Origin: Microvelia longipes
Lineage: Eukaryota; Arthropoda; Insecta; Hemiptera; Veliidae
Assembly: GCA_018340805.1 (NCBI GenBank)
Contig: JACMZG010001870.1
Coordinates: 17,799,280 to 17,863,279 of the forward strand
DNA length: 64,000 nucleotides
Direction: 5' to 3'
Made by a program: the position numbers and the translations under genes. Shown here piece by piece: positions 12,209 to 24,795 of this stretch (position 1 is its first letter; every line of letters begins with the position of its first letter). The notes beneath the pieces were generated by a model that was not told the origin of the DNA, did no database searches, and saw nothing but the letters and a program-made list of their open reading frames with translations.

Positions 12209-13849
12209 TGATACTAGGCCAAGTAATATTAAAACAAATTTGTTTTAAAAATTATAGTGTTTTATTTATTATATATTTTTTTAGTTTATATCTTCAAAAT
12301 AATTCTAGCGCGGAGGTCTGCAAGCCGAGTAAATTTTTTTTGTAATACGCTCTTATCAATCCAAATTCTGCTTAATTTTTCGGTTTATATTTATTGACCT
12401 AAGCATTAGAGATATAACTTGCGTTAGAAATCATTGCCGAGAAATCTGAGCTTTAAATTAATGCAAATAATGTTTGTTGTAAACAATCTATGAAATAAGT
12501 GTGCGAATTTTCTTTTGTAAAGAAAAAATTTTGTAAAGACACTTCAGCTCAGGTAAATAAATATTTACCTTAAATTAAAGCAAACTTGATTGATAAGCAA
12601 TAATTCTCGTCATCCGTACAACATTAAAAATTTCATTGGTAATAAAATTCGCTGATAAATCCAAATTATAATATATGTTCTACATAATTCCACATGGTTG
12701 CAGTAAAAAATGTTTTGTTCAATAAAATAATATGAGAGAAACAGAAATACAGTAATATTATTAAGTCTCAGTTTTCTTGGATATTTTTGTACGTTTCAAA
12801 GGAAAATTAGATTTTAAAATTCACTGTATAAAAGCTCAGAATGTAGCAGTCTCATTTTATTATAAATACATTTGCTTTAGGACTGTATAAATCATATCAT
12901 TAGCTTAAGCTTTAATATCACAGAAATAGAAACAGAAAATATGGGCTTATTATGAACAATTTAAAATATTTTTCATTTAAATTTACATTTTTTTTAAATA
13001 CATTTAAATTTAAAAAATATACATGTGAAAAAGAGACATTTAAATTTTGTCGTTATATTTAATAGATTACGCAGGTTTAATTTTCCTGAAAATATTTTTT
13101 AAAATGACTTGAAAATGCCCTCGACATTGATAGCTATAATTAAAGAATTGGGTACAGGTTATCTTAGTACTTTTCCTCACCACTTCGGACTCGCTTTGCT
13201 CGTCCTTAGAATTATTAGGTATCAAAATACCTTGGTTGTTATTGTATTGAGTGGAAGTTGCTTAGTCACTAAGGATATTTTACCACACATCAAATATTGG
13301 CAACACTGAAACTGATAATAGTCGTTATCAGTTGCATGTTCAAAACCGGTAAGTTCGTTATTTTATCGCAATGCATCGGCCGTATTTACCACTTATTAGT
13401 GTAAACTGTAAAAACTGTAATTGGGTTATTACCCATTACAGTTATAGCGTCATGTCAGGTTAATTAAAGTTTCAAAAAATAATACGGTAAATAGAACCTG
13501 TGATCATACTTGAAAGCCTAATTATTTATTGGCATAGATTTTTATTAACATATTAGCTCCATGTTTTATCGATGTATCACACGGTTTGATAATTAAATTT
13601 TATGTGGTAAAACTTCATGATTTTAAGAGATTCAAACACAATTTTACGTATTTTATAGGTTTCGCGTCAATAAATATACTTGTTCGTCAATAACGTACAA
13701 ACGAAAATTTTAATAACAATAGAAATTCCTCCGCTAATTTATTTTAAGTTTAGCTTTCGGATAATATGTCGAAGTCGAAAAGCAGTAAAAAAAATTATAG
13801 GATGTAAAAATGTCAAAATATAATGCTCAATATTTTCGAAATGGCAACA
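12209..13849. other. Intronic AT-rich sequence
   Basis: No gene seen. It holds a diverged copy of the GCGCGGAGGTCTGCAAG unit near 12305 and a fragment of the dispersed TTTTCCTCACCACTTCGGACTCGC repeat at about 13165-13225. Confidence 0.55.
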
Positions 13850-14225
13850 TATATCACGAAGTATTGTGGATCTTTAAATTTGGTTCAAATTTCAACTTGA
13901 TCGGTATCATTTTCGATTTTATTGACTTTTTTAAATCTTTGATAACTCGGCAAAACAGGTTATTGTAGTCTAAAAATTATTATCTTCCAGTCAGGAGGAC
14001 CAGAACTAAAGCCTGATTTTTGTGCCAATCTCAACTCTCTAACATGAACACAGTGATGCGTGACACAGACACACACTCACACACAGACAGACAGCATTAT
14101 GAAAACTAATCAGAACGTCATGAAAATGTCCAAAACGGATACGGATAATTATAATGAAACCTTGGTTTCGGATTTTTAGGGTGAATACTATTTCTTAAAC
14201 CTACGCTAGTAGGTGAAGAAAAGTA
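13850..14225. repeat. Dispersed repeat copy
   Basis: The ordered motifs are ATAACTCGGCAAAACAGG, GTAGTCTAAAAATTATTAT, ACACAGTGATGCGTGACACA, CACACAGACAGACAG, AACGTCATGAAAATG and AGTAGGTGAAGAAAAG. They match 24440-24795 in the same order. Encodes no protein. Confidence 0.75.
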
Positions 14226-14459
14226 AATAAATCAAATGTTTATTACAATACATTTAACACAATACATACTTAAAAAAATATACAAAATATACATTTTTGT
14301 AATAGGGGTGGAATCTAATGATAACATTAGTTCTTCCGTCCCTTATTTGATGCATATAATTAGCATAATCAGTTTTGCTTTTTACTCTCTGAATATATTA
14401 ACAAATATAAGAAAAAAGAGTTTAAATCATATCTTGTTTGCTTAAGAAGTATAGTATTA

Positions 14460-14636
14460 TGTATATAATACAATTATTATTATACTCTATAGTGGAAGCA
14501 ATCATAATCAGACTTTAACACTTTTATTAACTAGTAAGTATAAAACTGAACATGAAATTGAACTGATTATTAGATAGATATAAAATTCTATTACAATTGT
14601 CATTGTCACGTGTCATAACACGTGTCAATCACTACA
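14460..14636 (-). repeat. Copia 3' LTR (left)
   Basis: A 177-bp direct repeat of the segment at 19769-19919. It has TG...CA termini and a palindromic CACGTGTCATAACACGTG near its end. Confidence 0.78.
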
Positions 14637-14856
14637 TATGCCCCCATTTTAGTGGAATTTTATATAATGAATGTAAAGGGTAACATATTTGTCCTTTCCT
14701 ATTTAGAGAGGATTTTAAATTTTATAATTTTGATATATTTATTTTGTGGATAAACCTAGAATTTTAGGAAATGTGTCTATATATATTTTTTTATTATCAG
14801 TATATATATATAATCAGTATTTAATTAAGATATTATCAGTCTTAGGATCCTAAAGT

Positions 14857-16460
14857 CTATAAGCTTTTGTTTCTTCTGAGTATCCTAGGAGAACGTATTG
14901 TGTTGGATTTTTGGGTCAAACTTTTTTCTCGGTTTGGTCTTTTATTTAGAGAGTACACTATGCTACCTATTACTCTTAGATGAGATGCAGTAGGTTTTTT
15001 TCCAGACCATTCTTCTTCAGCAGTTTTGTTTATTGATCTTGTCAGGCATCTATTTCTAAGGTATGTGGCTGTATTTATCATTTCAGCCCACATATGTTCA
15101 GGTAGTCCTGATTGTATCAATAAGCATCTAGTCATTTCAACTAGAGTTCTATTTGTTCTTTCAGCAACGTCATTTTGTTCAGGAGTGTATTCAGCTTATA
15201 GTTCATGTTTGATTCCATGTTTTTTCAAATATGTTTAAATGTTCGGTTGCAGTAATCAAGTGCATTGTCTGAACGGATTGATTTTATCCTCTTACCTATT
15301 TGATTTTGTACAAGATTTTTAAATTCTTAAGATTTTTTAAAATCTTCATTTTTATTTTTTATAAAATATGTAAATATTTTTCTTGATTTGTCATCAATAA
15401 AGATTAAGTAGTATCTGAAGCCTTGTCCAGATTCTGTGGACATTGGTCCACAAAATATCCTGTATGAATTAGTTCTAAGATTTCTTCCTTCTTCTTTATT
15501 TCACGGTTTTGAAATGGGACTTAAGGCATTTTACCTTCGATGCATGTTTCACAGTTATCGAAGTTTTTAAATTTGGTAACCCGTAAATTAAATTGTTAGT
15601 AGTCATCTCAGTAATTTGGGTTTTGTTTAAGCGACCAAATCTTGAGTGCCAAATGTTACTATTACTATTATATTTGTTATTTCTATGGTTTTTTGATATG
15701 AGGGTTTTATTTTATTATTTGAATTCTTACTATTTAGTAGTCTTTCAACATAGTAAAGATTTTTCTCTTCTTTCGCTTTGATTAGCGTTGAATTATTTTG
15801 TATAATATACATATATATATAGTTGATATAAAATTTTGCATTGGTATTGGGGTTTTTAGTTGCTTTACTGATTGATATTAAATTAGTTTTTATTTCAGGA
15901 ATATAAAGGATTTTTTCAATACAATTGATTCTATTTTATTATTTACAATAGGTAGACTATTACAGTACCTTTACCTTTGATGTTCACTTGACTTAGATCA
16001 GCCATACAAACTTTTTCATTAGTTTTTAAATCTATGAATAGTTCTTTATTATTGCAAATGTGTGAGCTTGCTCCAAAGTCCAAAATGTAGTCTGTTATTG
16101 TTTTTTGATTGTCTGTTACCATACTTGTTAATATCGATTCGTCTTTAGTTTCTGTATGTTGGATCAACATGGATTTATTATCTTTTTTCTTGAAGTAACA
16201 ATTTTAAGTGGGATGGTTAACCTTTTTGCAAATTTTACATGCAGGGTTTTTTTGTTTTGAATATGTTTTTCATGTTTATGTTTTGATGTCAAAGAAAAAT
16301 TTGCATTTCTTGATGTAGATGGTGGAACATTTTTCTTTTCCGTTTCATCCAGAATTTTTATTTTTAGTTTTTCTAAAGATGGTAACTCATCTCTGCATTC
16401 AAGAGAACATCTAAATATTTTATGGTTAGAGTATGATAAGAGACCCACCCGCAAAATCAA
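14857..16460 (-). pseudogene. Copia gag-protease-integrase remnant
   Basis: From 16423 downwards the minus strand reads a gag tail (CRDELPSLEKLKIKILDE), then a retroviral-type zinc knuckle (C-x2-C-x4-H-x4-C near 16190-16250) with a stop inside it. A protease segment follows, ILDFGASSHIC, where the copia consensus is D-S-G-A; the catalytic-site Ser is replaced by Phe. The integrase part is frame-broken between 15900 and 15240 and is best preserved at 15135-14857 (GLPEHMWAEMINTATYLRNR). Multiple stops and frameshifts show the element is dead. Confidence 0.85.
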
Positions 16461-19400
16461 AACAAATAAATTTCCCTACATTTTTGACATTATTGTAAAC
16501 ATAAAATAAATAAATACATCCATTCTCGGGTATGTAGAAAGGCTTTGGGGCTTTGAGTAGGGCATATATAAGGAGATAATGTAAGAGAATACTCTTACAT
16601 TACATGTAAGACAATGATTTATCCAATATAAAGGGTGGGTCCCTTATCATACTATCTACAATGGGGTAAGAGTATTATAAGAGACCCACCTTAGAAGAAT
16701 ACATTAATCTATTCTCGGGTTTGTAAATAGGCTTTGGGCTTTGAGTAGGGCATATATAAGGGAGATTAAGGCAAGAATGTATCAAGTACAATGGGTAATG
16801 TACTCTTACCCCATTGTAGATAGTATGATAAGGGACCCACCCTTTATATTGCATACATTATTGTCTTACATCTAATGTAAGATTATTGTCTTACATTATC
16901 TCCCTTACATATGCCCTACTCAAAGCCCCAAAGCCTTTCTACAAACCCAAGAATAGATGTATTGTATTCTTCTAGGTGGGTCCCTTATAATACTCTTACC
17001 CATTGTAGATAGTATGATAAGGGACCCACCTTCATTTAAAGTAAAACCTTGTTATTGGATACATCATTGCTCTAATCTCCCTTATATATGCCCTACCCAA
17101 AGCCCTTTTGTATTCTTTTAGGGTGGGTCCCTTATATACTCTTACCCATTGTAGATAGTATGATAAGGGACCCACCCTTCATTTAAAGTAAAACCTTGTT
17201 ATTGGATACATCATTGCTCTAATCTCCCTTATATATGCCCTACCCAAAGCCCTTTTGTATTCTTTTAGGGTGGGTCCCTTATAATACTCTTACCCCATTG
17301 TAGATAGTATGATAAGGGACCCACCCTTTATATTGGATAAATCATTGTCTTACATGTAATGTAAGAGTATTCTCTTACATTATCTCCCTTATACAGGGTG
17401 TACAAAATAAAACTCCCTTCCCGAAAGGAGGTGGTACTACAGCTCATTTCCAACAAAAAACTTCATATTAACTATAGTCCGATTTTCAACCGTTCTCCCA
17501 CAAGGTCAAATTTTATGATTTTAAAAAACGCGTTGACTTAACTTCATAAAATGACCAATTGTGGCTAAACTATAACTGCTAGCTTCAAAATATTGTTTCG
17601 TTGGAAGCTGAGAAAATTTGCTATAAGACCACTCACTTGTATTTTCAAAACAATTTAACATAACAGCCAAAAATTTGCATGAAATCAAAAATTAGTAAAA
17701 TTTTATGATTTTCCAAAAAATTTGAAGTTACTTTGATGAGAAACTAGCAAACTTGAGAACCTCTTGGTTGCAGGAAAACTACCTTGTTTACTCCTCTTTA
17801 AGTCAATACCCATATCATTATACGTTGATACGGTGATTTTTTTAGAAAAAGCAAAAATAGGCTCAAAAAACACGCTAAAAATGACTCTTACAGAAGTGAT
17901 TTCTGTATAATAGTCCAAGAGCCAGACGCAAAAAACGTGACCGTCTAGCCCCAAAGGTTTAACCCACTAGATCGACTTATTCTGGCTCCCTGATAATGAA
18001 TCAGGTGGTCTGCCGTTTCAGATAAGTGAAATTTAGCCCCGGGGCCCCTTTAAAATCCGAAAAATGACCCCAAATTCTGTTTTCGCCCAATAACGGTGTT
18101 TCTATTGATTTTATCTAAAAACTTAAAGGGTTGTTTTTTAAAGTTTATTAAATTTGTGATAAATCCATTTTTTAACTATCAAAATCGGTCCAGTAAAACC
18201 GGAGATACAAATGTTGAAAGATCACCGAAAAAACATGTAAAAAGCATACATTTTTGTCCAAAACCTTAAAATGTCATGTTTTTTCCATATTAACATGTTT
18301 AAGAATTCAGCAGACTTAAAAATCATGCATATTCTGTTAAACTGCAGGTAATTAGAGTTGTTCTAGAGAAAGAAGTCAGCACAGCTCTAATATGTGATGA
18401 CTTACTGACCGACATATAATGCTGAAAGATAGGTTAAAACTTGAATTTTAGAAAAAAAACCTTTTTCAGCATTATATGTCGGTCAGTAAGTCATCACATA
18501 TTAGAGCTGTGCTGACTTCTTTCTCTAGAACAACTCTAATTACCTGCAGTTTAACAGAATATGCATGATTTTTAAGTCTGCCTAATTCTTAAACATGTTA
18601 ATACGGAAAAACATGACATTTGAGGTATTTGTGCGTTTTGGACAAAAATGTAAGCTTTTTAGATGTTTTTTCGGTAATCTTTCAACATTTGTATCTCCGG
18701 TTTTACTGGACCGATTTTGATATTTAAAACATAGATTTATCACAAATTTAATAAACTTTAAAAAACACCCTTTAAGTTTTTAGATAAAATCAATAAAAAC
18801 ACCGTTATTGGCGAAAACAGAATTTGGGGTCATTTTTCGGATTTTAAGGGGCCCCGGGGCTAAATTTCACTTATCTGAAACGGCAGACCACCTGATTCAT
18901 TATCAGGGAGCCAGATAAGTCGATCTAGTGGGTTAAACCTTTGGGGCTAGACGGTCACGTTTTTTTGCGTCTGGCTCTTGGACTATTATACAGAAAATCA
19001 CTTCTGTAAGAGTCATTTTAGCGTGTTTTTTTGAGCCTATTTTTGCTTTTCTAAAAAAATCACCGTATCAACGTATAATGATATGGGTATTGACTTAAAG
19101 AGGAGTAAACAAGGTAGTTTTCCTGCAACCAAGAGGTTCTCAAGTTTGCTAGTTTCTCATCAAAGTAACTTCAAAATTTTTGGAAAATCATAAAATTTTA
19201 CTAATTTTTGATTTCATGCAAATTTTTGGCTGTTATGTTAAATTGTTTTTGAAAATACAAGTGAGTGGTCTTATAGCAAATTTCTCAGCTTTCCAACGAA
19301 ACCAATATTTTGAAGCTAGCAGTTATAGTTTAGCCACAATTAGTCATTTTATGAAGTTAAGTCAACGCGTTTTTTAAATCATAAAATTTGACCTTGTGGA

Positions 19401-19635
19401 GAACGGTTGAAAATCGGACTATAGTTAATATGAAGTTTTTTGTTGGAAATGAGCTGTAGTACACCTCCTTTCGGGAAGGGAGTTTTATTTTGTACACCTT
19501 GTATATGCCCTACTCAAAGCCCCAAAGCCTTTCTACATACCCGAGAATGGATGTATTTATTTATTTTTGTATGTCAAAAATTTGTAGGGAAATTTTTTTG
19601 TTGATTTTACGGTGGTCTCTTATCATACTCTAACC
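16424..19635. mobile_element. Modular TIR element (GGTTAGAG family) with inserted foldback
   Basis: The termini are GGTTAGAGTATGATAAGAGA and its complement at 19616-19635. Without the foldback at 17394-19501 it is about 1.1 kb. The interior is a chain of about five modules, each bounded by GGGTGGGTCCCTTAT and ATAAGGGACCCACCC in opposite orientation, with TACTATCTACAATGGGGTAA and CATATATAAGGGAGAT between them. The second copy at 38912-39858 has the same ends and modules. It interrupts the copia gag region. A clear target duplication is not visible here, although the other copy has one of 8 bp. No transposase is encoded. Confidence 0.85.
17394..19501. mobile_element. Foldback element, 2.1 kb near-perfect palindrome
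   Basis: Left end CAGGGTGTACAAAATAAAAC, right end its complement (GTACACCTTG at 19492-19501). The arms, 17394 to about 18427 and about 18463 to 19501, are close to identical over more than 1 kb with a loop of about 35 bases. The host repeat normally reads CTTATATATGCCC at this place. Here it is split as CTTATA / TATATGCCC, so a TA was duplicated on insertion (17392-17393 and 19502-19503). Open frames in each arm (17703-17954 minus, 19180-19377 plus) mirror one another and have no recognisable domain, so it is non-autonomous. Confidence 0.93.
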
Positions 19636-19768
19636 TGAGAATCATTTTCACTTAAACTCTCCAAGTTTTGCATAATTGATTTTATTTAATTTTCAATTTG
19701 AAATATATTTGACATTTTTATTTTTGGAATTCTTAAAATTATCTGTTTATGATTTTTAAAATGACTTA

Positions 19769-19919
19769 TGTATATAATACAATTATTATACTATATAGTG
19801 GAAGCAAGCATAACTAGTAAGTATACAACAGAAAATTAAATTTAACTGATTATTAGATAGATATAAATTCTTTTAAAATTGTCTTTTTTCACGTGTCGTA
19901 ACACGTGTCAATCGCTGCA
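19769..19919 (-). repeat. Copia 5' LTR (right)
   Basis: Partner of the repeat at 14460-14636, with the same termini and CACGTGTCGTAACACGTG core. A ~20-base stretch present in the left LTR (around 14502-14520) is missing here. Confidence 0.78.
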
Positions 19920-20819
19920 AGAAGTCCATTTTACAATATTAAATTAAGATTTATATTATAATAATATAATATAATAATAATAATAAATAAAAATTAAATA
20001 TTAAATAAACCTTAGTTGTGAATACCCTCACAAACCATTGAAAAAAAATATATTAAATATACAATAAATATCAATTCTGATGTAACTTTATAAAAGAATT
20101 TTAGTTGTGACAATAGTCAACAGAGTTCGCTACAAACAAAATTTCAAACAAAACCTTAACTGACACAAACTGACTTTTTACTTTTTCTTTTAGAATAACA
20201 TTAGACAAAAAATAATTATATTAACAAAAATAAATAAATATAAATTTACTATTATTATGCTTCCAATGTTATAAAAAAGTTTTGAAAAATAGAAGGTTTA
20301 AGAAAACTGTTGTTAAAAATCAAACAAATATCCATTTTCAACAAAAATGTAAACTTAAAAATGTCAGCTGTGACCAGTAGTAAAAAGATTTGACAGTATA
20401 CATGACCTACTTATTGATATTTTTAAATTAAAAAATAATTAAGCTATAATCAACTACAAACTTTTTATATACTTGTTATATTAACATGGTATAAAACATG
20501 GTATATGTAACAAAAATTAAAATTATAAAAAAATTATTATCAGTCTCCTAAGATATACTTAATATAACACCTACAAATTAATAATTCCTATAATCATTAA
20601 TTCCTATTACAATACACATTAAGTTATCCTAATCCTCTGTCTGTAATAAAACAATAATAGTACTGATGCTTATAGTAAAAAAAAATCTATAAATGCTCTA
20701 AAGCAAAATTTTAAGTAGTACTTAAAAGTAACGCAACTTATGGTTAAGTAAACCAATATATTTTCATATACATCAAAGATCTTTTAATTAACAATAAATA
20801 GCACAAAACAGCGATAGTT
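19920..20819. other. AT-rich intronic sequence
   Basis: Very AT-rich, with scattered polyA runs. No gene, repeat end or splice-like exon seen. Confidence 0.6.
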
Positions 20820-21660
20820 AAAAGACCTGCCATCTCACGAGACGGTTTCTGTTGATATCGGTAAGGTCATACTTTGGCACTGAAATGAGAGAAGAACCTA
20901 CGAGGAAGTGGGATGGCGTAAGAGCTTCTTGTTCATCAGGGGTTGCGAAGACACGCAGAGTGGTCTTAAGTTAAGGACGCGGCTTCGATCCTGGTCAGTA
21001 TTGTAGTAAACTCCTCATATGTGAGTTTTTTCTCACCGATGACACGATGGAAGTGGTACTTGATGTTTTTTATGTTGCTCTCCCACAATCCACCTTGAAA
21101 AGGCGTGGAAGCACAGTTGAAAGAAAAATTGATTCTATACTTAGTTAACATATGTGGAATGTCGCCGGTTTTATGTTCATCGCGAAGGAACTCAGATATC
21201 TCCTTTAGCTCGTTATTAGCACCTTTAAAATTTTGTGCCTTGATTGCAGTATATATGTTCGTAAACCCTCTGCGAGAGACAAAGCGGTGCAGCGCTGAAA
21301 TAAAGGCTTCAGTCGAAAGACTGGTAACTTGCCTTTATGTGAACAGCATTTGTTGCCATGCAAATAAAAAGAGCGAAATAACCCTTATACGCGATTGCGT
21401 TACGCCTAGTTGATTCTTTCAACCAAAAAGGTCCAGCCATATCAACGCCGGAATAAAGAAACGGTCGCGAAGGACGAACGCGTGCTGCGGGAAGATCACC
21501 CATAACTGGAGAGGCGGTAGGAGCGGAGAATCTTGAACAACTGTAGCACATTCTTATTCTTTTGGGAATTACCGTGTGAGCTGACAAGATCCAGAATGGT
21601 TGTTGAAGAATTGCGCGTAAAGTGCGAATTGTGCACAATTTTAGCGTAAAAAAATGTTTA
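20820..21660 (-). pseudogene. BEL/Pao retrotransposon integrase remnant
   Basis: On the minus strand, frame 21638-21309 contains the integrase start (RPSRPFLYSGVDMAGPF, then YKGYFALFICMATNAVH). Frame 21151-20966 contains FQGGLWESNIKNIKYHFHRV and LTYEEFTTILTRIEA. Downstream of that, to about 20823, the frame-broken sequence still encodes SVPKYDLTDINRNRLVRWQ. These are the ordered conserved blocks of BEL/Pao integrase. The section between the first Asp block and the FGGLWES block (about 21308-21152) is frameshifted. No reverse transcriptase or LTR was found nearby, so it is a fragment. Confidence 0.87.
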
Positions 21661-24439
21661 CGTACGTAGCGTTTAAAATAAATTGTACAGTAATAAGTAA
21701 TACGACATATAAGAAAAAATAAAGCACAAACTTACTGAAATAATACTTTTTACTTTGCGTAAAAAAACGCAAAAACAAAACGAAAATTTAAAAAATAAAT
21801 ATCTGTACAAAATTAGAGATTTCTTCAAGATATATGTCAACCATAAAAATCTAAATAACTTTTTAAAGGAATAAACACTGCAATAAAATTATATATTTTT
21901 GACACACTGTTTTTTAAAAACTCAAAACTATAACCATTGTAAATAAAATTTACCCTATTCAAAATTTCTTTTTTGAAGTAAAAAATTAACCTTTTATTGG
22001 TCTTAAAAATTAACATTAAAATTTATTTGAAAAAAAAAAACTTTTTAACTTGTAGAAAAAACAAAAAATATAACTTCGATCTAAAATTATTTTTATAATA
22101 AAATTATAAGGCACATTGGAGTAATTCGAAATTAAGGCAAAAATCGATATTTACTTATGTCTTTTATTTAATTAAAATCTTAATAGATTGATTAAAATCC
22201 TTTATATAAACAAAATTGAAAATAAAACAAACAAAGTTAATTAAAAATAGTTATACATTTTTTATAAAACTATAATTATTACGTATCTTTAATGATATAA
22301 TCAAAGTAAAATTAATTTAAAGAAAATAATTATTATAATTGAAGTTTGTTTTTATAAAACCAATAGAAAAATTAACACAAAATAATAATTATCTTTATAT
22401 AAAATCGTAAATGGGAAAATCGGAAATTACGTTAAATTTCGTAACAACGGAAACTTAGAAAAAAATGTATAAATTAACTTTTATTTTTCGTACAATTAAC
22501 GAAAAATATACGGCGTCGAAGGACCATATGGTGAATTCACGGACCCAAAATTAAAGATTTTAGGGTATCCTATGATATTCGGCGGTATCGCGTACTGCGT
22601 ATTTAAATGCGTTAAGAAAAGGTTGCGTGAGTTACCTTATCATGTCTGACTGGCTATTGAAGGGAAGATTTCTTCTATCTTCGATGTATTAATATTGTTT
22701 TGTAGGGTCCATAGTTTATTGCGAATTTTAATAGACTAACATATTTATCTAGTACTTTGGACTTCAGAATAACATAATGATCCAAAGTCTATGTTGTTAT
22801 GACTTCAAACTCACTTCGTTGATCTTCAGAATATCATAGTTATTCAAAACTTAAGGTTGAATTACTCCGGTCTCATTGCACTCGACCTCAGTTATTAATT
22901 AAAGCTTAGAAAAGCAACTCAGTCTACAGGCATTCAATTAAATAATACAGTTAATATTTTTACATTATGATCAATATAAATTGTTGTCATATTATTTTCA
23001 TACTGTGTTCATACTTGGCTGCCTATTTTTTCAGTTCGTTCATAGATATCTACTGGGAATATAAAGTATTTTTTTTTTTTACTTTTTTTACTTACATCTG
23101 TTACTTATTACTTAGTTGTACTTACCATGTCATAAAACTTTATTTTAATTTTTTTTATACAAATTTTTAGTTTTTGCGGGTAATTTTACGCTCTGCAAAC
23201 ACCTAAACTGTAATTTATAGAATTTATTATTTATTTTAGACCTTTCATTTTGAAGAAACGGAACTTATATTTTGATTGAAAACATTTTTTATAAAACTTA
23301 ACCATACAAATACGTAATCTAACACCAACACGTCAGTTTCACATATCTAAATGTAAGAGTTTAAATGTAAAGTTTTATTTTTGTCAAAATCAAGTAAACA
23401 AGTTTAAAATAAAAAATGGAAAAAACACCGTATTAAAGTATAATTGTCTATAGTAAAAAAAATATAATATTTTTAAAAGTAGGGATTTGACTGTCACAAA
23501 ACTTTCCTGTGTACCATGGAAGAAGAAGTTTTTCCCCAAAACGTAAATCAAAATATGTATCTATATTTTTATCTAAATATATCTATATATTTATCTTGTG
23601 TAGATGTTTATCTGAATACAGTGACAGTTTTTCTGATATCTCTATCCTGAATTGGATTTTAATGGTTTCCCTGACGCCATATTTCAAGCTTTTCGAATAA
23701 GAGACTTTTTATTTATTTTGTATTATTTTTTAGTAAGCATAATTATAATAAAATACGGCCACCTTATGAAATGAAAGCAAAATTACAGCCAATTATCACT
23801 TTTGTAGGAAAACATTAAAAAAATAAACATTTTTGGATCTGAACAAAAAAACCTACTACACGGCTTTATAGAATTGGATTATTTTTGCAAATTCGTCGAA
23901 TCTAGATAAGTAATGCAATTTTGTAACTGCTCTATTCCAAGTGGCTTGATAGCCGCTTTATAGGAACTAAAGAGGGGTTAATATAAAGAGGAGTTAATTT
24001 TCTAATTTTTATATTAATTTACTTTTACTATAATTTTTATGTAGTAATGACTGTACACTATATGTATCGTGGATAAATAACTAAAAATAAAACATACATA
24101 CCTACCTACACACACAAAAAAATATTTAAAAAATATGCACACACATTCATATCTGCATATTATTTAGATTAATATTAATTACATTACAAACTAAATACTA
24201 GATTAACACAAGGTAACTGAAGTATTTTTATGAAACCACTTAGCAATTTCGGCCTTAAAGTAATTTAAGTCATGGAGTCTTTTGGTACTGTCATATTGTC
24301 TACTATTCCAAATCAATATTCCATAACAAAACAATCTTTAATGTTCGTAAGTCGCAGTATTCTCTTAATAATTTGAAATAGTAGAAAAATTGTCTAAGTT
24401 TACTGGATAAAGTTTTAATGTGAGCGTCCCAGCGTAATA
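21661..24439. other. AT-rich intronic sequence with repeat fragments
   Basis: No gene seen. Around 22750-22900 are two diverged units like the satellite at 3539 (TACTTTGGACTTCAGAATAAC and CGGTCTCATTGCACTCGACC). The + strand frames 22967-23170 and 23509-23700 are AT-driven and Phe/Tyr rich, without splice context, and are not called. Confidence 0.5.
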
Positions 24440-24795
24440 AATAGAATAAAATGTATAGATGTACATTTGTGTCAAATTGCAATAGGATCAGTTATATTTT
24501 AGGTTTTTTATTGATGACTCAGCAAAATATGTTGTCGCAGTCTAAAAAATATCATATTTCGAGCACCAAATTAGACATAAAGTCCTATTTTTGAGACAAG
24601 TTTTAACTTTCTTTCATAAACACAGAAATAGTTATGTGTGACAGACACACACAGACAGACAGTGTGATGAAAACCACTCAAAACGTCATGAAAATCCCTG
24701 AAACGAATCAATGAACGAATAATGAAACTTCGTTCCGGATTTTTTGGGTTAACACAATTACTTTTCCTTATACCTATGGAAGTAGGTGAGGAAAA
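24440..24795. repeat. Dispersed repeat copy
   Basis: Matches 13850-14225: GACTCAGCAAAATATGTTG, GTGTGACAGACACACACAGA, CAGTGTGATGAAAACCACTC, AACGTCATGAAAATCCC and the end TATGGAAGTAGGTGAGGAAA. The end motif is the complement of the TTTCCT.ATACCATAGG starts seen at 30680 and 40120. Confidence 0.75.

Larger units (their letters stand above)
14460..19919 (-). mobile_element. Ty1/copia retrotransposon, defective and nested
   Basis: Two direct repeats beginning TGTATATAATACAATTAT and ending CACGTGTCAATC.CT.CA bracket the element: 14460-14636 and 19769-19919 (the second shortened by small deletions). They are LTRs. The coding remnant between them reads on the minus strand in the copia order gag, zinc knuckle, protease, integrase. 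No reverse transcriptase or RNase H coding is left between integrase and the 3' LTR, so the 3' half of pol is deleted. A second mobile element interrupts gag at 16424-19635. Flanking 5-bp target duplications are not evident. Confidence 0.8.

Noticed and set aside
17703..19377. Frames inside the 2.1 kb foldback as a transposase
   Set aside because: They are under 85 codons, mirror each other across the palindrome and show no DDE or zinc-finger features.
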